From Nitrosomonas mobilis (GTDB lineage Bacteria > Pseudomonadota > Gammaproteobacteria > Burkholderiales > Nitrosomonadaceae): a stretch of 64,000 nt of DNA. Location of the stretch: contig NZ_FMWO01000102.1 in the NCBI RefSeq assembly GCF_900103035.1, forward strand, positions 1-64,000, read 5' to 3'. The notes under the pieces are model-generated. The model did no database searches. It saw only the letters and a program-made list of their open reading frames with translations, and had not been told where the DNA came from. Shown here one piece after another: positions 7,875 to 19,269 of this stretch (positions are counted from its first letter, which is position 1; each line of letters starts with the position of its first letter). A program made the position numbers and the translations under genes.

Positions 7875-10800
7875 ATGGTCGGCAAGGTCATCGAGTGGTC
7901 AATACGGCACGTTTTTCTGGTATTGCTGGCAACCGTTGCAATCATTATCTGGGGCGCATATGCCGTATGGAAAACGCCGGTTGATGCCATTCCGGATCTG
8001 TCTGATGTCCAGGTTATCATTTACACGGAATATCCTGGCCAGGCACCGCAGGTAGTCGAAGATCAGATCACCTATCCGCTCACGACGGCCATGCTGAGTG
8101 TGCCAAAATCAAAAGTTGTGCGCGGCTTATCGGTTTTTGGCGCGTCATTCATCTATGTCATATTCGAGGACGGCACCGATATCTACTGGGCACGCTCGCG
8201 TGTGCTGGAATATCTGAGTTTTGCCACCAATCAATTGCCGAAGGATGTCAAGCCGGCGCTCGGCCCGGATGCCACCGGTGTAGGCTGGGTGTATCAATAT
8301 GCCGTGACAGCCAAAGATCATTCGCTGGATGAACTGCGCAGTATCCAGGACTGGTTTCTGCGCTATCAATTAGCAGCAACAGAGGGTGTTTCAGAAGTCG
8401 CCAGTGTCGGCGGGTTCGAGAAAACCTACCAGATCACGCTTGATCCACAGCATTTGCAAGCCTTTGGCATCTCGCTCAAAACGGTGATCGATGTCGTCGC
8501 CCAGAGTAATCGCGACGTCGGCGGACGGGTGATCGAGCTGACCGAAACTGAATACATGGTACGCGGCAAAGGATACCTGCGTGGCATCAGCGATCTTGAG
8601 CATCTGGTGGTGAAGGCGCATGAAGGCATACCGGTATTGTTACGTGATGTCGCCCGGATCGAGCTGGCGCCGAATGAGCGTCGCGGCATTGCCGAACTCA
8701 ATGGTGAAGGGGAAGCGGTTTCAGGCATTGTCGTCGCACGCTATGGCGAGAACGCGCTCGATGTCATCCGCAATGTTGAAGCAAAGCTGGATGAGATGAA
8801 ACCAGGTCTGCCGGAAGGGATTGAAATACAGCCAGTTTATGACCGCTCCGGCTTGATCGAGCGTGCCATTGCCACGCTGAGCGAGGTGCTGGTCGAACAG
8901 GTCATCATCGTCGCACTGGTGAGTGCGATTTTCCTCATGCATGTGCGCAGCGCTCTGGTCGCGATCATCATGCTGCCGGTCGGCGTACTCGTTGCGTTCA
9001 TCGCCATGTTCCACTTGGGCATCAATTCCAACATCATGAGCCTGGCAGGTATTGCGCTCGCCATTGCAGAAATGACCGACGCGACCATTGTCATGATCGA
9101 GAATGCGCACAAACATCTCGCGAGACTCGGTGACCGCGCATCTACCGCAGCGCGCAGGCAAGCTATCATTGCCGCCTGTCGGGAGGTTGGTCCGGCGCTG
9201 TTCTTCAGCCTGCTGATTATTATTGTTTCATTTCTGCCGATATTCACGCTGCAGGACCAGGAGGGACGCTTATTCGAGCCGCTCGCCCTGACCAAGACAT
9301 TTGCCATGGCAGGCGCCGCGCTACTTTCCATTACGCTGGTGCCGGCACTGATGATGCTGTTACTGCGTGATCGTATTCCGCGCGAACAGGATCATCCGCT
9401 GGGTCGGCTGATGATCCTGTTATACCTGCCTATCATTGCCCGGGTTATTCAATGGAAAAAAACGATCCTCGTAGCAGCGTTCCTGGTGCTGGGATTAACC
9501 ATTTACCCGGCGCAAAGACTGGGCACCGAATTTATGCCACCGTTGAATGAAGGTACGCTGCTGTATATGCCCGTGACACTGCCGGGCATTTCGGTTACGA
9601 AAGCAGCAGAAACCCTGCAAACCCAGAACAAGATTATCAAAAGCTTTCCGGAGGTGGCATCGGTATTCGGCAAAGCCGGGCGTGCCAACACCGCAACCGA
9701 TCCGGCCCCGCTGGAAATGACCGAAACCATCATCAACCTGAAGCCCGAAAATGACTGGCGTCCCGGCATGACCCTCGACAAGCTGATCACGGAGCTGGAT
9801 CAGGCACTGCAACTTCCCGGCTTCAGCAACGCATGGACAATGCCGATCAAAAACCGCATCGACATGCTCACCACTGGCATCCGCACACCAGTCGGAATCA
9901 AAGTATTCGGTAATGATCTGATGGAGCTGGAAAAGCTAGGAAAACAGATCGAAGCGGCAGTCAAAACCGTGTCGGGCACCAGCAGCGCTTACGCAGAACG
10001 GACCACCGGCGGCTATTATCTCGATATTGAACCTGATCGCATGGCGTTGGCGCGCTATGGACTGGCAGTCGGCGATTTGCTGGATGTGATTACCGCTGCA
10101 CTGGGAGGAGAAACGATTACCACCACGGTGGAAGGCCGTGAACGCTATGCCGTCACGATGCGCTACCCACGTGAGCTGCGCAGCGATCCGCAAGCCATTG
10201 CCACGCAGGTGCTGGTGCCCGCCATGGGAGACGCAATGATTCCGCTCGGCCAGCTTGCCCGAGTCAGGCTGGTGCAGGGCGCGCCTGCTATCCGCACTGA
10301 AAATGCACTACTGGCCGCCTATATTTTTGTTGACATTCATGATCGCGATATCGGCAGCTATATTGCGGATGCGCAGCAGGCCGTACTTGATCAGGTGCAA
10401 TTTCCACCTGGCTACTATGCCGTCTGGAGTGGTCAGTTCGAGTATATGCAACGCGCTACCGAAAAATTGAAAATAGTGGTGCCATTTACGCTGCTGATTA
10501 TCTTTGTACTGATCTATTTGAACTTCAACCGTTTTACCGAAACTCTGATTGTCATGCTGTCAGTACCCTTTTCCGTGGTCGGCGGTATTTGGCTGATGGA
10601 CTGGCTTGGCTACAACCTGAGTATCGCGGCAGCAGTCGGCTTCATTGGTCTCATCGGGATTGCGGCAGAGACGGGCGTCGTCATGCTGACTTTTCTCGAT
10701 CAGGCGTTTGGAGCCATCCAGGCAAAGCGCCATGCCGCAGGTGAGATTGTCACGACCAGCGATCTTTATGCTGCAGTAACAGAAGGCGCGACGAGCCGGA

Positions 10801-11003
10801 TACGTCCGGTCATGATGACCATCGCGGGCAGTGTTTTAGGCCTGCTGCCAGTGATGCTGAGCACGGGTACTGGCTCCGAAGTGACACGACGCATCGCCGC
10901 ACCGATGGTTGGCGGCATGGTCTCGGCTACGGTACTGACGTTGATCATCCTGCCCGCGGTTTATGTACTGGCCAAGGAAATCTCGATCCAGTCAAAAAAG
11001 TGA
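7875..11003 (+). CDS. cusA: CusA-like heavy-metal RND transporter (Cu/Ag)
   Basis: A 1042-residue inner-membrane proton-driven pump of the HME-RND subfamily. The start at 7875 gives [14 protein letters not shown], the usual CusA beginning; a further upstream frame would overlap cusB and add residues not found in the family. Twelve membrane helices are expected; the proton-relay Asp lies in helix 4 ([21 protein letters not shown]). The periplasmic Met-rich region [23 protein letters not shown] is typical for Cu(I)/Ag(I) rather than Zn/Co pumps. It takes Cu(I)/Ag(I) from periplasm or cytoplasm and passes it to the CusBC exit path. It is the last gene of the efflux operon. Confidence 0.94.
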   Translation: MVGKVIEWSIRHVFLVLLATVAIIIWGAYAVWKTPVDAIPDLSDVQVIIYTEYPGQAPQVVEDQITYPLTTAMLSVPKSKVVRGLSVFGASFIYVIFEDGTDIYWARSRVLEYLSFATNQLPKDVKPALGPDATGVGWVYQYAVTAKDHSLDELRSIQDWFLRYQLAATEGVSEVASVGGFEKTYQITLDPQHLQAFGISLKTVIDVVAQSNRDVGGRVIELTETEYMVRGKGYLRGISDLEHLVVKAHEGIPVLLRDVARIELAPNERRGIAELNGEGEAVSGIVVARYGENALDVIRNVEAKLDEMKPGLPEGIEIQPVYDRSGLIERAIATLSEVLVEQVIIVALVSAIFLMHVRSALVAIIMLPVGVLVAFIAMFHLGINSNIMSLAGIALAIAEMTDATIVMIENAHKHLARLGDRASTAARRQAIIAACREVGPALFFSLLIIIVSFLPIFTLQDQEGRLFEPLALTKTFAMAGAALLSITLVPALMMLLLRDRIPREQDHPLGRLMILLYLPIIARVIQWKKTILVAAFLVLGLTIYPAQRLGTEFMPPLNEGTLLYMPVTLPGISVTKAAETLQTQNKIIKSFPEVASVFGKAGRANTATDPAPLEMTETIINLKPENDWRPGMTLDKLITELDQALQLPGFSNAWTMPIKNRIDMLTTGIRTPVGIKVFGNDLMELEKLGKQIEAAVKTVSGTSSAYAERTTGGYYLDIEPDRMALARYGLAVGDLLDVITAALGGETITTTVEGRERYAVTMRYPRELRSDPQAIATQVLVPAMGDAMIPLGQLARVRLVQGAPAIRTENALLAAYIFVDIHDRDIGSYIADAQQAVLDQVQFPPGYYAVWSGQFEYMQRATEKLKIVVPFTLLIIFVLIYLNFNRFTETLIVMLSVPFSVVGGIWLMDWLGYNLSIAAAVGFIGLIGIAAETGVVMLTFLDQAFGAIQAKRHAAGEIVTTSDLYAAVTEGATSRIRPVMMTIAGSVLGLLPVMLSTGTGSEVTRRIAAPMVGGMVSATVLTLIILPAVYVLAKEISIQSKK

Positions 11004-11106
11004 TTTCAAGGACAGTTTATTTGTTCTCTATACTGTAGTTGCAGCAGGACGTTTATTAAGTAATAATGCCTGGTTTAGAAAATCCGCCTTTATGAGGAAA
11101 ACACAA

Positions 11107-11331
11107 ATGAAAGCAGGGATTCATCCGGAATATAATGAAATAGCGGTAACTTGTAGTTGTGGCGAAACATTCGTTACCAGATCGACACTTAATAAGCCCT
11201 TACACATCGAGGTGTGCTCGGCCTGCCACCCCTTTTATACTGGCAAACAAAAAATTGTTGATACTGCGGGCAGGGTCGAAAAATTCAACCAGAAATATGG
11301 CAACCGCTTTCAGAATCAGAAGCAGCCGTAA
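11107..11331 (+). CDS. rpmE: 50S ribosomal protein L31 (zinc-binding type)
   Basis: A 74-residue ribosomal protein bL31 that binds at the intersubunit bridge. The start ATG follows a GAGGAAAA ribosome-binding sequence and gives [12 protein letters not shown], the usual beginning. Four zinc-ligand cysteines are present (Cys16, Cys18, Cys37, Cys40: CSC and CSAC), so this is the zinc-containing paralogue, which many bacteria replace under zinc shortage. It stands alone behind the copper pump genes and is followed by a hairpin that may be its terminator. Confidence 0.95.
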   Translation: MKAGIHPEYNEIAVTCSCGETFVTRSTLNKPLHIEVCSACHPFYTGKQKIVDTAGRVEKFNQKYGNRFQNQKQP

Positions 11332-11377
11332 CACTCTTCTGCTATTGCCAGCAGGCCGCATTATTTGATTCTGAGTG

Positions 11378-11404
11378 TATCCCTGTCCGGAAAAAACAGG
11401 GATA
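11378..11404 (+). terminator. hairpin downstream of rpmE
   Basis: A perfect 9-bp stem, TATCCCTGT / ACAGGGATA, with a nine-base loop CCGGAAAAA, 46 bases after the rpmE stop. The following TTCTCT is only a weak U tract, so termination may be partial. Confidence 0.5.
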
Positions 11405-11545
11405 TTCTCTGCAGACCTGCTTTCTAGTAGCTTGTTTTACAGGATTTATTTGTATTACGCTTGCTGGTAAGCGCTTCATCTGCACTCCCCGGCAAGGGGT
11501 TCCTGGTTCTTCCATTCTTTGTTCCTCCAGTCAGCGTGCGCAACC

Positions 11546-12820
11546 ATGAAATTTACTACCAGGCTGTTGATCTGGATGATCGCAGGATTTGCCACTGGCA
11601 GTCTGATCAATATCTTTTTCATCCAGGTCAATCTGATTCAGGAATATCTGGTGGAAGGCTTGTTTCATATCGTTGGCGCCACTTTCATCAACCTCCTCAA
11701 ACTGCTGGTCGTGCCGATAGTAACTTGTTCGCTGATCAGTGGCATCTGTGCAGTTGGCGACATCCGCAAGCTTGGACGCGTCGGATTCAAGGCATTTTTA
11801 CTGTTTATTCTGACGACAGCCCTGGCTATTACGTTGGCACTGGGCATCTCACTAATACTGGAACCCGGTAAGGGAATTAACCTGGTCGCATCTAGTACTG
11901 TCGAACTTGATATTCAGGCTCCGCCATCACTGGTAACGACTCTGATCAATCTGGTGCCGACTAACCCGGTGGCCGCATTTGCCCAGGGCGAAATGTTACA
12001 GATCATTTTCTTCGTGGTTTTGTTCGCGACCGGCCTGATAGCTGTCGGTGAACGTGCCCGCCCCGTCGTTGTGCTATTCGATCAATTAAATGAAGTCATG
12101 ATGCAGATCGTCAAACTGGTGATGCATGTTGCACCCTACGGGGTGTTTGCACTGATGGCCAAAACTTTCTCGACGCACGGCCCCGGTTTGATTCTGCCAA
12201 TGATGGGGTATTTTGGCAGCGTGGTGGCGATACTCCTCCTGCATACAGTCGGCACCCTCATGTTGTTGCTGAAATTACTTGGGCGACTCGACCCTAAGCA
12301 ATTCATGCGTAAAATAAGGGGCTTGTTGATATTTGCCTTTAGTACCGCCAGCTCCAATGCTACCCTTCCAGTCACACTCAGTACTGCGGAAAAGCGCCTC
12401 GGTATCAATAATTCCATTGCCTCATTTGTCATTCCACTCGGTGCTACCATCAACATGGATGGTACTGCCATTATGCAGGGCGTGGCGACAGTATTCATTG
12501 CCAATGTTTACGGGATCGAACTAGGATTAGGCAGTTACCTGATGATCATCTTGATGACCGTTCTCGCCTCAATTGGTACCGCTGGTGTTCCCGGTGTGGG
12601 ACTGATAATGCTCGCAATGGTGTTTCAGCAGGTCGGATTACCCTTGGAAGGCATTGCATTGATCATGGGAATCGATCGCTTGCTGGACATGCTCAGAACC
12701 GCAGTTAATGTTACGGGTGATACTGTTGTTGCAGCTATTGTTGCACGCAGTGAAAATGAGTTTTCTATCACAATTTTTCAGAGTGATAATCAGGATTACC
12801 ATTCCGATGAACTGGTCTAA
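11546..12820 (+). CDS. dicarboxylate/amino acid:cation symporter (DAACS family)
   Basis: A 424-residue inner-membrane carrier of the GltP/DctA family, taking up C4-dicarboxylates or acidic amino acids with Na+ or H+. The start at 11546 gives MKFTTRLLIWMIAGFATGSL, matching family N-termini. Eight helices and two hairpin loops are expected; the serine-rich HP1 motif (FAFSTASSNATLPVTL), the NMDGTAIMQG signature of helix 7, and the HP2 plus helix 8 region ending in GIDRLLDMLRTAVNVTGD are all visible. That last motif binds substrate carboxylates through Arg and Asp. The gene stands alone; substrate specificity cannot be told from the sequence. Confidence 0.9.
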   Translation: MKFTTRLLIWMIAGFATGSLINIFFIQVNLIQEYLVEGLFHIVGATFINLLKLLVVPIVTCSLISGICAVGDIRKLGRVGFKAFLLFILTTALAITLALGISLILEPGKGINLVASSTVELDIQAPPSLVTTLINLVPTNPVAAFAQGEMLQIIFFVVLFATGLIAVGERARPVVVLFDQLNEVMMQIVKLVMHVAPYGVFALMAKTFSTHGPGLILPMMGYFGSVVAILLLHTVGTLMLLLKLLGRLDPKQFMRKIRGLLIFAFSTASSNATLPVTLSTAEKRLGINNSIASFVIPLGATINMDGTAIMQGVATVFIANVYGIELGLGSYLMIILMTVLASIGTAGVPGVGLIMLAMVFQQVGLPLEGIALIMGIDRLLDMLRTAVNVTGDTVVAAIVARSENEFSITIFQSDNQDYHSDELV

Positions 12821-12859
12821 TCAAAAAATATTCAGACACAGGCCATTAATTTTACTTTA

Positions 12860-13010
12860 AGGTGCCTCTAAAAATTTATATTTGCGAGCATCCCTTTCGA
12901 GGATTGCCTGCTTACCTCATCTCATCACAATACTTCATTGCTCACAAAAAATGTTCCCTAACATGCCAGTTATATGCTGCGTCAACATTTTTTACTCACG
13001 GCTTTTAGAA
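12860..13010. repeat. degraded copy of a short mobile repeat
   Basis: The gap between the symporter gene and ndk contains a sequence starting GGTGCCTCTAAAAATT that shares a long block with the repeat at the right end of the window (63645-63777): ACTTC(A/G)TTGCTCACAAAAAA, then TTATATGCTGCGTCAACA and TTTTTTACTC. The right terminal repeat is decayed. It is non-coding and resembles a MITE or an orphan IS end. Confidence 0.65.
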
Positions 13011-13181
13011 AGTATTGAATACGTAATCTGACGATATTTAAATAAATCCAATCCCTGGTATGTTGTTGCAACTCGCCAGGAAAACAATTTGTTCGTCATT
13101 CATTTTGTATAGTTGGCCAAATCCGGCAAGGAATTTTGTTAGAATACCTTTTTCCAACAAACTAATTTTATGAGGAATTTA

Positions 13182-13607
13182 ATGGCTGCCGAAAGGACTT
13201 TATCCATAATCAAACCGGATGCTGTGGCTAAAAATGTGATTGGTCAGATTTATGCCAGATTTGAAGCGGCTGGATTGAAAATCATTGCGGCGCGCATGAC
13301 TCATTTATCGAAAAATGAAGCGGAACAGTTTTATGCGGTCCACAAAGATCGGCCTTTTTTTAAGGATCTGGTCGATTTTATGGTTTCCGGGCCAGTCATG
13401 ATCCAAGTGCTGGAAGGGGAAAATGCTATTGCTAAAAATCGTGAGTTAATGGGAGCGACCGATCCGAAAAAAGCAGAAAAAGGAACTATTCGGGCGGATT
13501 TTGCCGACAGTATCGATGCCAATGCCGTCCATGGCTCTGATGCACCTGAAGCCGCCACGATTGAGATTGCCTGCTTTTTCCCTGCGTTGAGTATTTATTC
13601 GCGTTGA
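13182..13607 (+). CDS. ndk: nucleoside diphosphate kinase
   Basis: A 141-residue enzyme that transfers the gamma phosphate of ATP to nucleoside diphosphates through a phosphohistidine. The start at 13182 ([18 protein letters not shown]) follows GAGG at 13172-13175 and gives exactly the usual family length. The catalytic histidine lies in [12 protein letters not shown] near residue 117, and the KPD motif is at residues 11-13. A TAGAAT -10-like element lies about 35 bases upstream. It opens the conserved block ndk-rlmN-pilW-rodZ-ispG-hisS-yfgM-bamB-der. Confidence 0.97.
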   Translation: MAAERTLSIIKPDAVAKNVIGQIYARFEAAGLKIIAARMTHLSKNEAEQFYAVHKDRPFFKDLVDFMVSGPVMIQVLEGENAIAKNRELMGATDPKKAEKGTIRADFADSIDANAVHGSDAPEAATIEIACFFPALSIYSR

Positions 13608-13676
13608 TCGCGTATTGGCCGGATTTTACGGGTTGGTTTGACGTAATTTTGCCAAGTTGGCAAGAGAGTTCATTAG

Positions 13677-14762
13677 ATGCTTAATTTGCTGGATTTCAAT
13701 GAAGAAGGGCTTGTCGATTTCTGCCGGGAAATAGGAGAAAAACCCTATCGTGCCCGGCAGCTGCTGCGCTGGATTCATCAGTCCGGTAAAACAGAATTTG
13801 CCGAAATGAGCGATCTGGCTAAACAGTTACGGCAGAAACTGGCAGGAACGGCTGCGATTGAACCACCCAAAGTCGTTAGTGACCATGCCGCTTTCGATGG
13901 AACGCGCAAATGGCTGATTTCAACTGGCGAGAAGAATGCAGTTGAAACCGTGTTCATTCCGGAATCCAATCGCGGTACGCTCTGTGTGTCCAGTCAGGTC
14001 GGATGTGCGCTGGCCTGTAGTTTTTGTGCGACCGGCCGACAAGGGTTCAACCGTAATCTGACCGTTGCGGAGATCATTGGTCAGTTGTGGCTGGCAAATC
14101 GGTTGTTGAGCACCGATCAATCACTCAATTCCGAGCGAGCGGTCACGAACGTCGTAATGATGGGAATGGGTGAGCCACTGGCCAATTTTGAAAATCTGGT
14201 GCAGGCGCTGGATCTGATGCTGAGCGATTATGCTTATGGGTTGTCACGTCGGCGTGTTACCGTCAGTACTTCGGGACTGGTGCCCGCTATTGATCGATTG
14301 CGCGAGCGCTGCCCGGTTGCACTTGCAGTATCGCTGCATGCGCCCAACGACGCCTTACGTGATCAACTGGTGCCCATCAACAAAAAATATCCAATTAAGG
14401 AGTTGCTGGCTGCCTGCGAACGTTATCTTCCAGAGGCGCCACGGGATTTCGTGACGTTTGAGTACATTATGCTTGACGGTATCAACGACAGCATCGAGCA
14501 GGCGCGCGAACTGGTACAGCTGGTCAGAGTCATTCCGTGTAAACTGAATTTGATTCCGTTTAATACATTTGTCAATTCTGGCTATCAACGTTCGAGCACG
14601 GCTGCAATTGACCGTTTTCGTGAAGTACTGTCAGAGGCCGGTATTGTTAACACGGTACGTAAAACTCGTGGTGATGATATTGCGGCAGCTTGTGGTCAAC
14701 TTGCCGGACAAGTGCAGGATAAAACCCGCCGAACAGCTCTGAATTCAATTGTGGCGGGGTAA
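13677..14762 (+). CDS. rlmN: 23S rRNA (A2503-C2)/tRNA (A37-C2) methyltransferase
   Basis: A 361-residue radical-SAM enzyme that methylates C2 of A2503 in 23S rRNA and A37 of some tRNAs. The CxxxCxxC motif (Cys110, Cys114, Cys117 in [16 protein letters not shown]) binds the [4Fe-4S] cluster; [14 protein letters not shown] is the family's SAM-binding segment, and a C-terminal Cys in AACGQLAGQ is the resolving cysteine needed for the methyl-carrier mechanism. Length and start ([12 protein letters not shown]) agree with the family. It lies between ndk and pilW in the standard betaproteobacterial order. Confidence 0.97.
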   Translation: MLNLLDFNEEGLVDFCREIGEKPYRARQLLRWIHQSGKTEFAEMSDLAKQLRQKLAGTAAIEPPKVVSDHAAFDGTRKWLISTGEKNAVETVFIPESNRGTLCVSSQVGCALACSFCATGRQGFNRNLTVAEIIGQLWLANRLLSTDQSLNSERAVTNVVMMGMGEPLANFENLVQALDLMLSDYAYGLSRRRVTVSTSGLVPAIDRLRERCPVALAVSLHAPNDALRDQLVPINKKYPIKELLAACERYLPEAPRDFVTFEYIMLDGINDSIEQARELVQLVRVIPCKLNLIPFNTFVNSGYQRSSTAAIDRFREVLSEAGIVNTVRKTRGDDIAAACGQLAGQVQDKTRRTALNSIVAG

Positions 14763-14780
14763 ATTGGATATCCCTGAAAA

Positions 14781-15590
14781 ATGAAATCTCTAGATTTTAT
14801 GGCAAAAAAATTAGCTGCAGGATGGTTATTTTTCTGTCTGATTTACCTCACAGGCTGTGCACATACATCCATTGCTGATAAATCCACGCCGGAAGAGTTA
14901 AAACAGAAGGCATTACAGAGTGCGGTCGTGCATACTGAACTAGCGGGACAGTATTATCAGCGGGGCCAGTACCGGGTGGCAATCGAGGAAGCCGGTATTG
15001 CGCTCAAATCCAAACCGGATTATGCCCCCGCTTACAATATGCTGGGTTTGATTTATATGGACTTGCAGGAAGATACACGCGCAGAGGAGAATTTTGAACG
15101 CGCTCTTAAAATCGCAGGGAATGATCCTGATACTCACAACAATTATGGCTGGTTTCTTTGCCAGCGGAGAGAGAGCCGGATCGAACAGTCGGTCAGTCAT
15201 TTTATGCAGGCGATCAGCGATCCCCTATACGATGTTCCTGAAAAAAGTTATACAAATGCGGGTTTATGCATATTGAAATTACCCGATTACGATCGCGCAC
15301 GGACATTTTTTCGTGAAGCACTAATTATTCGCCCCGGCTATGCGCTTGCCCGGCTTGGATTGATTGAGCTCGATCTGAAAAGAGGCAACCTGGAAACAGC
15401 TGAGTCTGAAATCGCACGGCATTTAAAGACTTATCCCGCCACAGCTGAGAGTTTATGGCTGGCTGTTCGGATCGCCCAGGCAAGCAATGATATGAATGCG
15501 CGGGCAAATTATGCTTTTCAATTACAGAGACGCTTTCCTGATTCCAGGGAAGCAAGAGCACTGCGTGCAGGTAAGGTAAATCATGAGTGA
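14781..15590 (+). CDS. pilW: type IV pilus assembly lipoprotein PilW/PilF (TPR)
   Basis: A 269-residue outer-membrane lipoprotein. The signal peptide ends in the lipobox LTGC (Cys26 from the first ATG; a second ATG at 14799 would shorten the n-region by six residues). Six or so TPR units follow from about residue 48 to 250 (GLIYMDLQEDTRAEENFERAL is a clear one, in part). PilF/PilW is the pilotin that delivers the PilQ secretin to the outer membrane. Its stop overlaps the start of rodZ by eight bases, a link kept in many Proteobacteria. Confidence 0.9.
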   Translation: MKSLDFMAKKLAAGWLFFCLIYLTGCAHTSIADKSTPEELKQKALQSAVVHTELAGQYYQRGQYRVAIEEAGIALKSKPDYAPAYNMLGLIYMDLQEDTRAEENFERALKIAGNDPDTHNNYGWFLCQRRESRIEQSVSHFMQAISDPLYDVPEKSYTNAGLCILKLPDYDRARTFFREALIIRPGYALARLGLIELDLKRGNLETAESEIARHLKTYPATAESLWLAVRIAQASNDMNARANYAFQLQRRFPDSREARALRAGKVNHE

Positions 15591-16674
15591 AAATCAGAGG
15601 GACAACGAATCACAAATTCCGGCGGATGCAGAGATTGTTCAGGTACCACCTGACGATCTATCTAAGAACAAACCGCTATCAGATGATGAAGTCATGCTGG
15701 ATCTTCACCAGAATGGCGAGGAATTATCTGATTCTGCCAATCTTGCGTCCAGCGATCAGCCAGTCGAGAAGTCGACAGAAACAAACATAACGACTTCGCT
15801 GGGAGAGTTGTTGCGTGATGAAAGAATCCGGCAGGGGCTGAGTCTCAGTGAAGTGGCGCGCCGTCTGTGTTTATCGGAGCAGCAAGTTTCGGCAATTGAA
15901 TCACAGTCCTATGCTTCGCTACCTTCGCCTACCTCTACCTTCCTGAGAGGGTATGTGCGTAATTATGCACGGATACTGCGACTTACCAATGTGGATCAAT
16001 TGCTGCAGATGCTGCCACATAACCTGCCAGCACAAGTACATGCAGATGGCAGTCTGGTGCGAAGTATGCAGCCGATCAAACCACTTTCGAGTTATGGGCA
16101 TGATGGCGGAGGCGGGAAGTGGCTGTATTCGCTGCTGATAATAGGGGTATTGCTGGTGGGCTACCTTTTTTTTCAATCAGACAAGCTTGATCAAGAGTCA
16201 TCTGCTTTACTGGGTGATCTGGATTTGCCTTCCCTGCCCGGAAGTGACTTTACGGATGGGCAGGAAGCAATTGAACTACCTTTGCCGGCAACCTTGCCAT
16301 CTCTTTCTACGGGAACGCCTTTTGCTCTGCCGCCCGTTACGCAGCCCGATCAAGTGAAGGAGGCTTTAGCCGGAACAAAACCGCCCACTGATCAATCGAA
16401 TGAATCTGCTGCAGCAGAAGAACATGAAGCAGCTAAATCATTGCATTTTTCTTTTTCACGCGATTCCTGGGTCAAGGTGAAAGATAGCGAAGGTAAAGTC
16501 ATTCTGGAAAAAATTCATGCACGTGGTTCCGAACATACAATCAATGGGAAGCCGCCGTTGTATCTGGTGATTGGTAATGCAGCAGGAGTAACGCTTACTT
16601 ATGATGGACGCAAAGTGGATCTTGCTCCCTATACCCGCGGTAACGATGACGTTGCACGCTTTTCGCTAGAGTAA
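15583..16674 (+). CDS. rodZ: RodZ-like cytoskeletal membrane protein
   Basis: A 363-residue bitopic protein linking the MreB cytoskeleton to the cell-wall machinery. An acidic leader (1-68) precedes a Cro/CI-type helix-turn-helix domain (about 72-145: GELLRDERIRQGLSLSEVAR), which in RodZ binds MreB rather than DNA. One transmembrane helix is at 180-197, then a Pro-rich periplasmic linker and a C-terminal DUF4115 beta domain (about 285-363). The start overlaps the pilW stop. The long acidic leader is not found in E. coli RodZ. Confidence 0.88.
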   Translation: MSENQRDNESQIPADAEIVQVPPDDLSKNKPLSDDEVMLDLHQNGEELSDSANLASSDQPVEKSTETNITTSLGELLRDERIRQGLSLSEVARRLCLSEQQVSAIESQSYASLPSPTSTFLRGYVRNYARILRLTNVDQLLQMLPHNLPAQVHADGSLVRSMQPIKPLSSYGHDGGGGKWLYSLLIIGVLLVGYLFFQSDKLDQESSALLGDLDLPSLPGSDFTDGQEAIELPLPATLPSLSTGTPFALPPVTQPDQVKEALAGTKPPTDQSNESAAAEEHEAAKSLHFSFSRDSWVKVKDSEGKVILEKIHARGSEHTINGKPPLYLVIGNAAGVTLTYDGRKVDLAPYTRGNDDVARFSLE

Positions 16675-16732
16675 TCAATTACGATGAACAGGCTGTTTAA
16701 GTACCAAACTATTCAATTACTTATATAATCTC

Positions 16733-17977
16733 ATGTTAACAAATATATTTGTCAGTTCACGCAGAAAATGTGTTGGAGTTAAAGTGGGATCGGTCATCAT
16801 TGGTGGTGATGCGCCAGTCGTAGTGCAATCCATGACCAATACGGATACCGCTGATGAAATTTCCACGACTCAGCAAGTAGCGCAGCTGGCACGAGCTGGC
16901 TCGGAGTTGGTCAGAATTACCGTCAATAATGCAGAATCTGCTGCAGCAGTCGCCGGTATCCGTGCGAGACTGGATGCGATGGGTTGCGATGTGCCGTTGG
17001 TTGGAGATTTTCATTTCAATGGGCACAAGTTGTTGAGTACGTATCCAGAATGCGCACAGGCGCTGGCGAAATACCGCATCAATCCTGGAAATGTCGGGCA
17101 TGGCAAGAAACGTGATGAGCAATTTTCAACCTTGATCGAGATCGCTTGTAAATATGACAAGCCAGTACGGATCGGCGTCAATTGGGGTAGCCTCGATCCA
17201 GAAATGCTGGCACGCATCATGGATGAGAATGCCCGTTTGCCGCAACCACTGGATGCAGGACAAGTCATGCGTAAGGCATTGATTACCTCTGCGCTGGAAA
17301 GTGCTGCCAAGGCGGAAGAGCTCGGGCTGCCACGCGACCATATCGTACTGTCGTGCAAGGTGAGCGGTGTGCGGGATTTGATTGCGGTCTACAGCGAGCT
17401 TGCCAGGCAGTGTGATTATGCTTTGCATCTGGGGTTGACCGAAGCCGGCATGGGTTCCAAGGGGATCGTTGCTTCAACGGCGGCTCTGTCTACCCTGTTG
17501 TTCTCAGGTATTGGCGATACCATTCGTATTTCGCTAACGCCGGAACCGGGAGGAGACCGTACTCGTGAAGTGATCGTTGCACAGGAAATACTGCAGACCA
17601 TGGGATTGCGTGCCTTTGTGCCGTTGGTAGCTGCTTGCCCAGGTTGTGGCCGTACCACCAGCACGTATTTTCAGGAGCTGGCGGAAAGTATCCAGGCATA
17701 CGTTCGCGAGGAGATGGTTGACTGGCGGGATCAGTATGATGGTGTTGAAAACATGACACTGGCGGTGATGGGTTGTGTCGTCAATGGCCCGGGTGAGAGC
17801 AAACATGCCAACATCGGTATCAGCTTGCCCGGATCGGGCGAGAATCCGGTCGCGCCAGTATTTGTCGATGGGCAAAAAACCGTAACGCTCAAGGGCGACA
17901 ATATTGCCGGGGAGTTTCGTTCCATTGTTGACGAATACGTACGTGCTCGTTACCAGAAAAAAAGCGTTAATGTCTAG
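16733..17977 (+). CDS. ispG: 4-hydroxy-3-methylbut-2-enyl diphosphate synthase
   Basis: A 414-residue [4Fe-4S] enzyme of the MEP isoprenoid pathway that reductively converts methylerythritol cyclodiphosphate to HMBPP. The cluster cysteines lie in [15 protein letters not shown] and [16 protein letters not shown]; the N-terminal TIM-barrel begins with [20 protein letters not shown]. The length is that of the Gram-negative form with the extra insertion. Its stop overlaps the hisS start, so the two are translated from one message. Confidence 0.96.
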   Translation: MLTNIFVSSRRKCVGVKVGSVIIGGDAPVVVQSMTNTDTADEISTTQQVAQLARAGSELVRITVNNAESAAAVAGIRARLDAMGCDVPLVGDFHFNGHKLLSTYPECAQALAKYRINPGNVGHGKKRDEQFSTLIEIACKYDKPVRIGVNWGSLDPEMLARIMDENARLPQPLDAGQVMRKALITSALESAAKAEELGLPRDHIVLSCKVSGVRDLIAVYSELARQCDYALHLGLTEAGMGSKGIVASTAALSTLLFSGIGDTIRISLTPEPGGDRTREVIVAQEILQTMGLRAFVPLVAACPGCGRTTSTYFQELAESIQAYVREEMVDWRDQYDGVENMTLAVMGCVVNGPGESKHANIGISLPGSGENPVAPVFVDGQKTVTLKGDNIAGEFRSIVDEYVRARYQKKSVNV

Positions 17978-19247
17978 TGCAATTCGTGCCGTCCGCGGGA
18001 TGAATGATATCCTGCCGGGCGAGAGCGATAAGTGGGGCTATTTTGAAGATACGATTCGTACTTGGCTTGCTACTTATGGTTATCGTAATTTACGTACACC
18101 GGTGGTGGAACAGACTGACTTGTTTGTACGTTCGATTGGTAGTGTCACTGATATCGTCGAAAAAGAGATGTACACGTTTATCGATCATCTCAATGGTGAG
18201 CAGCTGACATTACGTCCGGAAGGGACAGCTTCCTGTGTGCGCGCGGTTATTGAACACAATTTGCTGTACACCGGGCCGCAGCGGCTGTATTACAGCGGGC
18301 CGATGTTCCGGCATGAACGTCCACAAAAAGGGCGCTATCGGCAGTTTCATCAAGTTGGTGTTGAAGCACTTGGCTTTGCAGGCCCCGATATTGATGCCGA
18401 ACACATTATTATGTGTGCCAGGTTATGGCGTCTATTAGACATCACGCCTGTTCGCCTGGAGATTGGCACGCTTGGCAATCTGGAGTCGCGCACAATTTAT
18501 CGTGCCAGATTGATTAATTATCTCGAAAGATTTACTGATCAGCTTGATGAAGATGCCCGCCGTCGCTTGCACAGTAATCCACTGCGTATTCTTGACAGCA
18601 AGAACCCTGCCGTGCAGGAGCTATTGAAAGATGCTCCCAGACTGTTTGATGACCTGGATGAGGAATCTCTGGCGCATTTCGAGTCTCTACAAACCATTCT
18701 GCGGAATCGTGGAGTAGATTTCACGATCAACCCGCGTCTTGTCAGAGGGCTGGATTACTATAATCGTACGGTATTCGAGTGGGTAAGCGATCGTCTTGGT
18801 GCGCAGGGCACCATTTGCGCGGGTGGTCGTTACGATGGGCTGATTGCGCAGGTAGGAGGGAAGCCGGCGCCTGCTTGTGGTTTCGCTATGGGAATTGAGC
18901 GAATCCTGGCGCTGATGGCTGATCTGAATGGAATATACACAGCGAACCGTCCTGATGTTTATGTGGTTCATCAGGGTGAAATGGCAACTGGTTTTGCATG
19001 GGAGGTTGCTGAATATTTGCGTGATCAGGGAGTAAAAGTGATTTTGCATAACGGCGCGGGGGCTTTCAAAGGACAAATGAAAAAAGCTGATGCCAGTGGC
19101 GCCCAGTTTGCGGCTATTATCGGAGATGATGAAGCGCAAGTCAGGAAAATCAGCCTTAAACCGTTACGTGAACCAGCCGAGCAGGTAAGTGTGGATATGG
19201 CAGAAATTAGCATACTAGTAAGAAAAATTAATCCGACAAAAAACTAA
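17970..19247 (+). CDS. hisS: histidyl-tRNA synthetase
   Basis: A 425-residue class II aminoacyl-tRNA synthetase. The start at 17970 gives [19 protein letters not shown], the family's beginning, and overlaps ispG by eight bases. Motif 2 ([21 protein letters not shown]), the histidine A motif [15 protein letters not shown] and motif 3 (GFAMGIERI) are all present, followed by the C-terminal anticodon-binding domain. The enzyme charges tRNA-His in the cytoplasm. Confidence 0.97.
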   Translation: MSSAIRAVRGMNDILPGESDKWGYFEDTIRTWLATYGYRNLRTPVVEQTDLFVRSIGSVTDIVEKEMYTFIDHLNGEQLTLRPEGTASCVRAVIEHNLLYTGPQRLYYSGPMFRHERPQKGRYRQFHQVGVEALGFAGPDIDAEHIIMCARLWRLLDITPVRLEIGTLGNLESRTIYRARLINYLERFTDQLDEDARRRLHSNPLRILDSKNPAVQELLKDAPRLFDDLDEESLAHFESLQTILRNRGVDFTINPRLVRGLDYYNRTVFEWVSDRLGAQGTICAGGRYDGLIAQVGGKPAPACGFAMGIERILALMADLNGIYTANRPDVYVVHQGEMATGFAWEVAEYLRDQGVKVILHNGAGAFKGQMKKADASGAQFAAIIGDDEAQVRKISLKPLREPAEQVSVDMAEISILVRKINPTKN

Positions 19248-19269
19248 TCCGTCAGGAAGGAATAATACG

